NCBI RefSeq assembly: GCF_000753715.1 | Contig: NZ_JPER01000001.1 | Location: 806,001-870,000 of the forward strand | Length of the DNA: 64,000 nt | Direction of reading: 5' to 3' | Source: Pseudidiomarina salinarum | GTDB lineage: Bacteria > Pseudomonadota > Gammaproteobacteria > Enterobacterales > Alteromonadaceae | Part shown: one piece after another, positions 38,705 to 45,758 of the stretch | Layout: every line of letters starts with the position of its first letter | Position numbering within the stretch: position 1 is the first letter of the stretch | Notes under the pieces: model-generated | The model's database searches: none | What the model was told of the DNA's origin: nothing | What the model saw: the letters and a program-made list of their open reading frames with translations, nothing else | Translations under genes and position numbers: made by a program

Positions 38705-39601
38705 ATGCGGACAAAATCACCATCACTCAATGCGTTACGGGTATTTTCAGTAGCCGCTCATGCAGCGTCATTTAAACAGGCCGCCCAACAGCTGGGGGTG
38801 TCTCAATCTGCCGTAACCCGCCAGGTGCAGGCGCTTGAAGAGCAGCTGGGAACGCGGTTATTTCAACGCGATAACCGTGTCCATGCGCTGACTCCGGCAG
38901 GCCAGGCCCTTGCCCCTGAGCTACAGCGTATTTTTCGCGAGCTCGAGCGCACTGTTGAACGGACCCGCGACGTGGGTGACAGTGAGTTAACCACCCTGCG
39001 TTTAGCGGTGCCGGAGAGCTTCTTACGCTGGTGGCTGTCGGCCCGTTTAGCGGACTTTTATGCGCTCTACCCGCACATCCGACTGCACTTCAGTACTGTA
39101 GCATTATTTCCTGACAGCACCGAGAAATCCCTGTTAAGCAATGCGTTACAACATGAAAGCCTTGATCTCGCTATTCATTATGGCGGCTTACGCGACAAGA
39201 GCGTTCGTCAGAGCACTTTATATACACCGGTATATATTCCGGTGGCCCCCTTAGCTGAGTCTTCGCAGCTTGATGAGCGTAACTGGCTAATCGATCCGCA
39301 GTCGGCGTACTGGCAGCAATTCAGTAAAGTACAGGCGCGGCTAAGCAAGCGCGTGCCCGTATTGCCGGTAAGTAACAGCAATATCGCCGTCGATCTGGTA
39401 CAGGGGACGGCTCAGATCACCCTGCTCGACCGTCTGTTCCTGCAGCACCCCGACTTACAGCCTTACCAGCAGTTTACCGACTACCAGGTCTCTTTACCTG
39501 AAGCTGTCCAGTTATCGGTTAAAAGCCGCCAGCGCCAGCCGGTGGCTGTGGTGGCCTTTAGCAAATGGCTGGAAAGCCGGCTGCAGGCGAGCCTGCGCTA
39601 G
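38705..39601 (+). CDS. LysR family transcriptional regulator
   Basis: The 298-residue protein has an N-terminal winged helix (FKQAAQQLGVSQSAVTRQVQ is its helix-turn-helix core) and a C-terminal periplasmic-binding-like effector domain (from about residue 95). It resembles the GcvA-like subgroup. It is divergent from the LysE exporter gene and probably regulates it. The gap holds an AT-rich stretch with partial inverted repeats (GTTA...TAAC), consistent with a LysR operator but not clear-cut. The last 4 bases overlap the MFS gene. Confidence 0.9.
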   Translation: MRTKSPSLNALRVFSVAAHAASFKQAAQQLGVSQSAVTRQVQALEEQLGTRLFQRDNRVHALTPAGQALAPELQRIFRELERTVERTRDVGDSELTTLRLAVPESFLRWWLSARLADFYALYPHIRLHFSTVALFPDSTEKSLLSNALQHESLDLAIHYGGLRDKSVRQSTLYTPVYIPVAPLAESSQLDERNWLIDPQSAYWQQFSKVQARLSKRVPVLPVSNSNIAVDLVQGTAQITLLDRLFLQHPDLQPYQQFTDYQVSLPEAVQLSVKSRQRQPVAVVAFSKWLESRLQASLR

Positions 39602-40800
39602 CCGTTCTGCTTACCAAGCCGCTGAGCGTTAAGCCAGGCGAGCAGCATCAGCACCACAAAAAAGCTGATAACCGCGGTGCTGTCCAGGCCTGCGTCTATC
39701 ATCAGCCCCATTAACAACGGCGACAGCGCGGTAGCAAAAACCATCAGTGCATGCACCAGCGCCCGCACCGTCGCCAGCCGCGTAACCCCATAGAGTTCGG
39801 CCCAGAGCGTACCTGATAGCGCTGAATTGATCCCGGCGCTGACGCCAGCGAGGCCAAGAAACAACCACCAGGCCCATACCTCAGGCAGAACCAGTAGCAA
39901 TGCCGCTCCAAGAGTGGCGGGTAAAATATTGGCACCGATTAGTCGCGTCGAGCCGATACGATCGATCAGACTGCCCGCGATCAATGAAACACTCACCCGG
40001 CTAACCGAAAACATGAGTATGCCGGCAGCAACGGCAGCAATCGACCAGCCTTTTTCCTGTGCTATCCACAACTGATTTAACAGCAGTGCGGTAACCAGAA
40101 ATGGCAGCCCCAACATTGCGGGCAGAACCACCCAGAATTTATGCTCTCGAATGATATCGCGCTGACGGATCAGCGTGGCCAGTTCATCTTTATGGATGCC
40201 ATGGGTATGTTCGGCCTGATCGGGTTTAACACGCTGCAATCTGAGCATTAATGGCAGCATCAGCAACAGCAGGCCCGCAAACACCAGCCAGGTGGATTGC
40301 CAGCCGATACTGGCAAACAGCATGACGACAATGATTGGCAGAATCATCTCACCTAAGGGGAAGCCCATGCCAGCAATAGCGATGGCTTTGCCGCGATCAG
40401 TGCTGAAATAGCGCCCCATACTGGTCATCGCGATATGACCCATAAAGCCCTGCCCGAACAGCCGCAGGCCAGCCAGCGCGACAAACAACAGGGTCACATG
40501 CCAGTCTATTGCTGCCAGCAACGCTGACACGATTAACCCGATAAACGTAAAGCAGGTAAATCCCGACAGCGGCACCACATCCAGCTTTTTGCCAATGCGC
40601 ATCAACAGCACACCGCCGATAAAGGTCGCCGCGGCATAAAGCGCGCCAAAATCGCCGTAACTCAGATCATGGCTTTGGCGCAGCGCATCGTTAAACAAGC
40701 CGATAAAAAAGGTTTGTCCGAAACTTGAAGCGAAGGTCGCCAGAAAGCCAAAAGCTAAAAATGCCGGATACTTAGCCAGTAACCGCAGGTATTGCTTCAT
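39598..40800 (-). CDS. MFS transporter
   Basis: A 400-residue major facilitator protein with 12 predicted spans. The loop FGALYAAATFIGGVLLMRIGKKL, between helices 2 and 3, and FMGHIAMTSMGRYFSTDRGKA, between helices 4 and 5, fit the general MFS pattern. The substrate is unknown. It is convergent with the LysR gene (4-base overlap), and lies 8 bases downstream of the FMN glutamate synthase-like gene, so the two may be cotranscribed. Confidence 0.85.
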   Translation of the reverse strand: MKQYLRLLAKYPAFLAFGFLATFASSFGQTFFIGLFNDALRQSHDLSYGDFGALYAAATFIGGVLLMRIGKKLDVVPLSGFTCFTFIGLIVSALLAAIDWHVTLLFVALAGLRLFGQGFMGHIAMTSMGRYFSTDRGKAIAIAGMGFPLGEMILPIIVVMLFASIGWQSTWLVFAGLLLLMLPLMLRLQRVKPDQAEHTHGIHKDELATLIRQRDIIREHKFWVVLPAMLGLPFLVTALLLNQLWIAQEKGWSIAAVAAGILMFSVSRVSVSLIAGSLIDRIGSTRLIGANILPATLGAALLLVLPEVWAWWLFLGLAGVSAGINSALSGTLWAELYGVTRLATVRALVHALMVFATALSPLLMGLMIDAGLDSTAVISFFVVLMLLAWLNAQRLGKQNG

Positions 40801-40807
40801 GAACCCT

Positions 40808-42322
40808 CTACTGTCGGCGTGCGACTACAGGTGGATAGCGTTCGGCCAGACTAATACTGTCGCCGGTATGGGTGACGACCCTGGCGTGGCGGCGGTTGAG
40901 CTGCCGTGGATCCGAAACGCCGCAGGAATGCGCAATAATGTTTACGCCGTATTCCATGTATTTATGGTAATTGGCGACACGGACACTTTTTTCTTGTGGA
41001 TCCAGACCGCGCACCAGTTTCTTATCATGGGTGGTTACGCCCGTCGGACAGGTATTACGATTACACTGCATCGCCTGAATACAGCCGATGGAAAACATGA
41101 AGCCCCGTGCTGAAGCAATGAAGTCCGCGCCAACAGCCAGCGCCCAGGCAACATCTGACGGCGTAATCATTTTACCGGAGGCAACAACTTTTATCCGTTC
41201 TTTCAAATCCGCGGCGATTAGTTTGTCGATCAGTACCGGTAAACTTTCCGATAATTTAAGCCCGACATAATCCAGTAGTGGCTGTGGTGATGCTGCTGTG
41301 CCACCGTCTGCACTGTCGAGCGTAATAAAATCGGGTGCGCATTCCATGCCTCTGGTATGGATCTCGTCCACTAACTCATCCATCCAGCTTGGATCACCCA
41401 TCACAAATTTGATGCCCGTCGGCTTGCCGGTGATTTTTCGTACCTTGTCGATAAAATCGAGGAGCTCAGAATTATTACTTATCTCCGGATGCCGGTTTGG
41501 GCTGATCGAGTCCTGTCCTGCCGGAATAAGCCGGATAGCTGCAACTTCTTCAGTGACCTTAATGCCGGGCAGGATTCCGCCCTTACCAGGCTTGGCACCC
41601 TGGCTGAGCTTGATTTCGAACATTTTTATACGTTCGTTATTGCCAAGCTCCTCAAGCTTTCCTTCATCAAGCTTACCGTCAGGGGTACGTACGCCATATT
41701 TGGCAGTACCGATTTGAAACACCAGATCACAGCCACCTTCCAGATGGTATGGGCTAAGACCGCCCTCACCGGTATTGAACCAGCAGCCAGCCTGCTTAGC
41801 GCCTTTGGAAAGCGCGCGCACCGCTACCGCTGACAAAGCGCCATAGCTCATGCCTGCAATATGAAAATAAGAAACCGGAGAATAAGGTTCACGGCAGTCA
41901 GGCCCGATGGTTACCGGTTCGGGAGATGTCTGATCTTCTGCCTGCGGTGGGTACGGCGCGTTAGCAAAAATAATGGTGCCACTGGCGCCGATATCGCGCG
42001 TCGACCCAAAGGGCAAGGTGCGATCGGCATTTTTAGCGGCGCGGTATACCCATGAGCGTTGCGCCCGGTTAAAGGGCATCTCTTCACGGTCCATAGCAAA
42101 GAAATACTGACGGAAAAATTCACCTAAACTTTCAAATATGTAACGAAATCGCCCGATAACCGGGAAGTTGCGCCGTACCGTATGTTTAACCTGGGTGCGG
42201 TCAACAATGTACATCACCACAACCGCAACGATTCCCGCGAATAGTAATAAAACAAATATTCCGAACAACCACTGTGCGACCAGTAGCAAAGTATTTGCAT
42301 TCATCCATGGGTTATCAGTCAT
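40808..42322 (-). CDS. FMN-binding glutamate synthase family protein
   Basis: The 504-residue protein has one N-terminal membrane helix (LLVAQWLFGIFVLLLFAGIVAV, about residues 12-35) and a large glutamate-synthase-like FMN domain. Motifs seen are SYGALSAVAVRALSKGAK, the substrate/FMN stretch GEGGLSPYHLEGG, KPGKGGILPG and TLDSADGGTAASPQPLLD. A cysteine cluster near the C-terminus (GCIQAMQCNRNTCPTG) fits the 3Fe-4S site of the GltB synthase domain. There is no amidotransferase domain, so it cannot use glutamine by itself. The true reaction of this family is poorly established. The gene is divergent from the nor operon. Confidence 0.85.
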   Translation of the reverse strand: MTDNPWMNANTLLLVAQWLFGIFVLLLFAGIVAVVVMYIVDRTQVKHTVRRNFPVIGRFRYIFESLGEFFRQYFFAMDREEMPFNRAQRSWVYRAAKNADRTLPFGSTRDIGASGTIIFANAPYPPQAEDQTSPEPVTIGPDCREPYSPVSYFHIAGMSYGALSAVAVRALSKGAKQAGCWFNTGEGGLSPYHLEGGCDLVFQIGTAKYGVRTPDGKLDEGKLEELGNNERIKMFEIKLSQGAKPGKGGILPGIKVTEEVAAIRLIPAGQDSISPNRHPEISNNSELLDFIDKVRKITGKPTGIKFVMGDPSWMDELVDEIHTRGMECAPDFITLDSADGGTAASPQPLLDYVGLKLSESLPVLIDKLIAADLKERIKVVASGKMITPSDVAWALAVGADFIASARGFMFSIGCIQAMQCNRNTCPTGVTTHDKKLVRGLDPQEKSVRVANYHKYMEYGVNIIAHSCGVSDPRQLNRRHARVVTHTGDSISLAERYPPVVARRQ

Positions 42323-42447
42323 ACCTTCTCCATGCCGGTGAATTGCCCTGTTCCCTTTACTTTACTGCCCTCAACAGGTTTCAACAAGCCCGTCGCTGCT
42401 CATTAACAAATTACATAAATGATTATATTTGGTTTTTTACATAAAGT

Positions 42448-42488
42448 TTGACTACTCTCAATGCAATTACTATGGAATGCTCGATAAT
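42448..42488 (+). promoter_or_regulatory. Probable DNR/FNR-type class II promoter of the nor operon
   Basis: TTGACTACTCTCAA (42448-42461) fits the CRP/FNR half-site layout TTGA-N6-TCAA (8 of 10 positions of TTGATNNNNATCAA). A -10 hexamer GATAAT lies at 42483-42488. If transcription starts near 42496, the box centre is at about -41.5, which is exactly the class II FNR/DNR arrangement. A competing reading is a plain sigma70 pair, TTGACT (42448-42453) with TATGGA (42471-42476) at 17-base spacing. The start at about 42496 would make a 61-base leader to the 41-aa ORF. This is inferred from sequence only. Confidence 0.6.
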
Positions 42489-42556
42489 TGTACAGCCGTA
42501 ACCTTCATTGCCTTATATAAACAACAGGCCATTGACTGCTCAAGATAGGAGGTCTT

Positions 42557-42682
42557 ATGCACCAGAAAAAACTGTACACGCCACTCAGGATTCTGAGCTT
42601 TATCGTACTGCTCCTCATGGCCATCGCTGTTATTTATGCGGGCTCCATTTCTGTCCTTCACTGGACAGGAATTAACGTTTAA
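42557..42682 (+). CDS. 41-aa single-span membrane protein, first gene of the nor operon
   Basis: I do not recognise this product. The ORF begins MHQKKLYTPLRILSFIVLLL and ends HWTGINV. A basic N-terminus, one hydrophobic helix (about residues 12-34) and a short polar tail predict a small single-span inner-membrane protein with the N-terminus inside. AGGAGG (42547-42552) is a near-ideal ribosome site, 4 bases before the ATG. The stop lies 16 bases before the norC ATG. The predicted transcription start is upstream of it, so it should be the first cistron. It could be an accessory subunit of cNOR or a leader peptide. Small extra subunits are known in some haem-copper enzymes (CcoQ, Thermus NorH), but no similarity is claimed. 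Confidence 0.72.
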   Translation: MHQKKLYTPLRILSFIVLLLMAIAVIYAGSISVLHWTGINV

Positions 42683-42698
42683 GTTCGAGGGCTACATC

Positions 42699-43556
42699 AT
42701 GACTAACCGGCAAGCTCGAATTTTTGCTGTTGCATCAACCTTAATCGCGGCACTGATATTCCTGGTATTAACCCTTGATAGCCACCGGCAGTTCGGCGAA
42801 CTGACAAATGCTGAAAATATAACGCCTGAAGTAACCCGTGGTAAGGATGTCTGGCATAAATACAATTGTATCAACTGTCATACCCTGTTCGGTGAAGGCG
42901 CTTATTACGCGCCGGATCTCACCAAGATTACGCAACACCGGGGCGAAGCCTATCTCAAAGCCTATATGCGTGACCCCTCACAGTTTTATGACGAACAGAA
43001 ACACCGCCGGTTAATGCCCACCCAGGATCTCAGTGAACAGGAAATTTCTGACTTGATTAAATTTCTTGACTGGGTAGCGAACGTCGACAATCAGGGCTGG
43101 CCACCACGCCCTATTATGGTTACAGGCGCCGCAGTATCCTCAGCATTTGTGGCTGACACTACCAGGGATATTGAAGATATCCCTGGTGTAGCCGACGACA
43201 CGACGCCAGTTACCGAAGCGGATGATCCGCGCGCCAAAGGTGAGTACCTCTATCGCACTATTTCACCAGCCTGCACGGCCTGTCACTCAACGCACCCAGG
43301 GGCTGATATGGCCGGTCCAACGCTGGCAGGACTCGCCACCAGAGCTCAGGCCATTATTACCTCAGCAGATTATCAGGGTGAAGCGGAAGATGTTGAAGGC
43401 TATATCCGTGAATCCATCGTAGCGCCCAGCGCCTATCTGGTGCCGGGCAGCATGTATTCGGCTGGTGGCACTTCCTTCATGCCTCAGGGGTATGACGAAA
43501 GTCTGACACAAGAACAAATCGATCAGCTCGTTGCCTACCTGGCAACACTTAAATGA
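42699..43556 (+). CDS. norC: Nitric oxide reductase subunit C, two-haem form
   Basis: NorC is the membrane-anchored cytochrome c that feeds electrons to NorB. The start is the ATG at 42699 (MTNRQARIFAV), with GAGG about 8 bases upstream and a membrane anchor at residues 8-26. Two haem c motifs are present: CINCH (57-61) followed by TLFGEGAYYAPDLTKI, which is the usual NorC site, and CTACH (192-196). Possible axial Met are M106 (RLMPTQ) and M261 (SFMPQG). Ordinary NorC is about 150 residues and ends near WPPKP; here WPPRP falls at 134-138 and the protein goes on to 285. Thus about 145 residues form an added cytochrome c domain. Confidence 0.93.
   Translation: MTNRQARIFAVASTLIAALIFLVLTLDSHRQFGELTNAENITPEVTRGKDVWHKYNCINCHTLFGEGAYYAPDLTKITQHRGEAYLKAYMRDPSQFYDEQKHRRLMPTQDLSEQEISDLIKFLDWVANVDNQGWPPRPIMVTGAAVSSAFVADTTRDIEDIPGVADDTTPVTEADDPRAKGEYLYRTISPACTACHSTHPGADMAGPTLAGLATRAQAIITSADYQGEAEDVEGYIRESIVAPSAYLVPGSMYSAGGTSFMPQGYDESLTQEQIDQLVAYLATLK
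43161..43187 (+). repeat. Perfect 11-bp inverted repeat in norC, between its haem domains
   Basis: ACCAGGGATAT (43161-43171) and ATATCCCTGGT (43177-43187) flank a 5-base loop (TGAAG). It codes for residues 155-163 (TRDIEDIPG), in the linker between the canonical NorC domain and the added cytochrome domain. No T run follows, so it is not a terminator. It may be a pause or stability element, or a scar of the domain addition. Confidence 0.8.
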
Positions 43557-43581
43557 CCGGTAAAAATTAGGGAGAATAACA

Positions 43582-44949
43582 ATGCGGTATAAATCGCAGT
43601 CAGTTGCATACTGGTACTTTGCTGTGGCGATGGTGCTGTTCGGCCTGCAACTGGTATTTGGCCTGTTATCAGCAGCTAAATACCTGGGTCCGGATCCACT
43701 GCTTTACATCCTGCCTTTTGACGTCACCAAAGTCATACACACGAACTTACTCATCGTTTGGGTGCTGACCGGTTTTATGGGTGCCACCTACTGGATGATA
43801 CCCGATGAGTCCCGGACTGAATTGCATAGCGTAAAACTCGCTTACATTCAGCTGATCCTATGGACCTTAATGGGTGTCAGCGCCATTATCGGCTATTTAT
43901 TCCGTTACGGCACCGGTAACAAGCTGCTTGAGCAGCCGTTGCCCCATAAGATTGTGATCGTCATCTGTATGCTGATCTTTTTGTACAACATTGGCATGAC
44001 AATTAAAAAATCGGGACGCTTTACCACCACCGAAGGAGTGCTGCTGATAGGCTTGGTGAGTTCTGCGGTGCTCTTTTTCCCGGCCCTGCTCTATTATGAA
44101 AACTATACGGTGTCGATCTTCTACCGCTGGTGGACCATTCATTTATGGGTTGAAGGCGTCTGGATGATGATCATGGGCGCGTTTCTCGCCTACCTGCTGA
44201 TCCGGCTTTCTGGTGCTGATCGGGAAGTTATGGAGAAATGGCTGTACGTGATTGTCGGACTGGTGTTTATCGCCGGTATTCTGGGTACTGCCCACCATTA
44301 TTACTGGGTTGGTGTCCCGCAATACTGGCTACCGATCGGCGGCTTCTTTAGTGCACTGGAACCAGCGGCCCTGGCAGGTATGGCAATCTATGCTTATTCG
44401 GCAATGCGGCGCTCCGGGTTGGCCCATCCGAATAGTCTCGCCCTACACTGGACTGTAGGCAGCGCTATATTCGCGTTATTCGGTGCTGGCTTGCTTGGGC
44501 TCGCCCATACCTTCCCGGCGGTGAACAAATGGACGCACGGCACCTTGATCACTGCCATGCATGGTCATGCCGCTTTTTACGGCGCTTATGCCATGATTGT
44601 GCTGGCGATGATTGTTTATGCCTTACCAAAACTCACCCATGGCCGCTCCGAAGAAGGTAGTACTTTGGGTTACTGGGCATTCTGGCTACAGGTTTCCGGG
44701 ATGTTCGGCATGACCTTGTCCTTTGCTACTGCCGGCCTCGGTCAGGTTTACCTTGAGCGTATTATGGGCATGGGCTATCTGGATGCGCAGCTGAAAATTC
44801 AGGTGCACTTCCTGATGTTGATTGCTACCGGTTCCTTGTTCGCGCTTGGGGTCGCTTTATTCATCTATGATTTCTTCCGCTACCGGCCGCGTTTTGAAGC
44901 CAGTGAAGAAGCCATCGAGACTGAACCCACTGTGACGAGGAAACGATGA
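43582..44949 (+). CDS. norB: Nitric oxide reductase subunit B (cNOR type)
   Basis: NorB is the 12-span catalytic subunit that reduces 2 NO to N2O. The 455 residues lack the N-terminal extension of quinol-type qNOR, so it is the cytochrome c-dependent type. All metal ligands can be located: low-spin haem b H53 and H329, haem b3 H327, FeB H187, H238 and H239, and the FeB-linked Glu191 (HLWVEGVW). GTAHHYYWVGVPQYWL and TAMHGHAAFYGAYAM are diagnostic. A GGGAG site precedes the ATG. NorC is 25 bases upstream and norQ overlaps downstream by 4 bases. Confidence 0.97.
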   Translation: MRYKSQSVAYWYFAVAMVLFGLQLVFGLLSAAKYLGPDPLLYILPFDVTKVIHTNLLIVWVLTGFMGATYWMIPDESRTELHSVKLAYIQLILWTLMGVSAIIGYLFRYGTGNKLLEQPLPHKIVIVICMLIFLYNIGMTIKKSGRFTTTEGVLLIGLVSSAVLFFPALLYYENYTVSIFYRWWTIHLWVEGVWMMIMGAFLAYLLIRLSGADREVMEKWLYVIVGLVFIAGILGTAHHYYWVGVPQYWLPIGGFFSALEPAALAGMAIYAYSAMRRSGLAHPNSLALHWTVGSAIFALFGAGLLGLAHTFPAVNKWTHGTLITAMHGHAAFYGAYAMIVLAMIVYALPKLTHGRSEEGSTLGYWAFWLQVSGMFGMTLSFATAGLGQVYLERIMGMGYLDAQLKIQVHFLMLIATGSLFALGVALFIYDFFRYRPRFEASEEAIETEPTVTRKR

Positions 44950-45740
44950 CGGAGACCGCGGCGCAGGCAGAGCCCTATTACCTGCCTGCCGGCAACGAGA
45001 TCGATATCTTTGAGCGCTGTCACGAACAGCGTCTCGCGGTGATGCTAAAGGGCCCGACCGGCTGTGGTAAAACTCGCTTTGTCGAACATATGGCCTGGCG
45101 GCTGAAGCGGCCACTTATTACCATTGCCTGCCATGATGATCTGGCTGCCAGTGATTTGATTGGTCGTTTTCTGATCCGGCATGATGGTACTCAGTGGCAG
45201 GACGGTCCCCTTACCCGGGCGGCGCGCGAAGGCGCGATCTGTTACCTCGATGAAGTAGTCGAAGCGCGGCAGGATACCGTCGTTATCCTGCATGCGCTTA
45301 CGGATCACCGGCGTATCCTGCCCATCGATAAAACCGGAGAGATCGTTCAGGCGGCCCCGGGCTTTCAGTTGGTCGTTTCGTATAACCCCGGTTACCAACG
45401 CATGCTGAAAGATTTAAAACCCAGTACCCGGCAGCGCTTTGTCGCGATGGACCTGGATTTTCCCGGCGCCGAACAGGAAATGGAAATCATCCGACAGGAG
45501 AGCGGCACGGACCACGCCACTGCTCACGCGCTGGTAACGCTAGCGCACCGTATCCGGTCGCTTCGCGATCGCGGGCTGGCGGAAGTGCCCAGTACCCGCC
45601 TGCTCATCGCCACGGCACTACTGGCAAAAAACGGCATCCCCGTAAAAGAAGCCTGTTATGCAGGGCTCATTTCGCCACTGTCTGATGATGAATCCCTGGT
45701 GAGCGCGATGCGTGATCTCGTTGACGCGACCTTTTTATGA
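44946..45740 (+). CDS. norQ: NorQ/CbbQ-type AAA+ ATPase
   Basis: NorQ is a MoxR-class AAA+ ATPase that, with NorD, inserts the non-haem iron FeB into NorB. The 264 residues contain Walker A GPTGCGKTRF (about 36-45), Walker B ICYLDEVVEARQD, and an arginine-finger/sensor region around LVVSYNPGYQRMLKDLKPST. The start overlaps norB (ATGA). The gene order norCBQD matches cNOR clusters in Pseudomonas and Paracoccus (there norQ follows norB too). Confidence 0.96.
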   Translation: MTETAAQAEPYYLPAGNEIDIFERCHEQRLAVMLKGPTGCGKTRFVEHMAWRLKRPLITIACHDDLAASDLIGRFLIRHDGTQWQDGPLTRAAREGAICYLDEVVEARQDTVVILHALTDHRRILPIDKTGEIVQAAPGFQLVVSYNPGYQRMLKDLKPSTRQRFVAMDLDFPGAEQEMEIIRQESGTDHATAHALVTLAHRIRSLRDRGLAEVPSTRLLIATALLAKNGIPVKEACYAGLISPLSDDESLVSAMRDLVDATFL

Positions 45741-45758
45741 TAATACCGGAAGCCTGCG

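Noticed and set aside
42533-42546. A second FNR-like box (TTGACTGCTCAAG) before the 41-aa ORF
   Set aside because: The gap between TTGA and TCAA is 4 bases instead of 6, and it abuts the ribosome site, so it cannot be an operator of this type.
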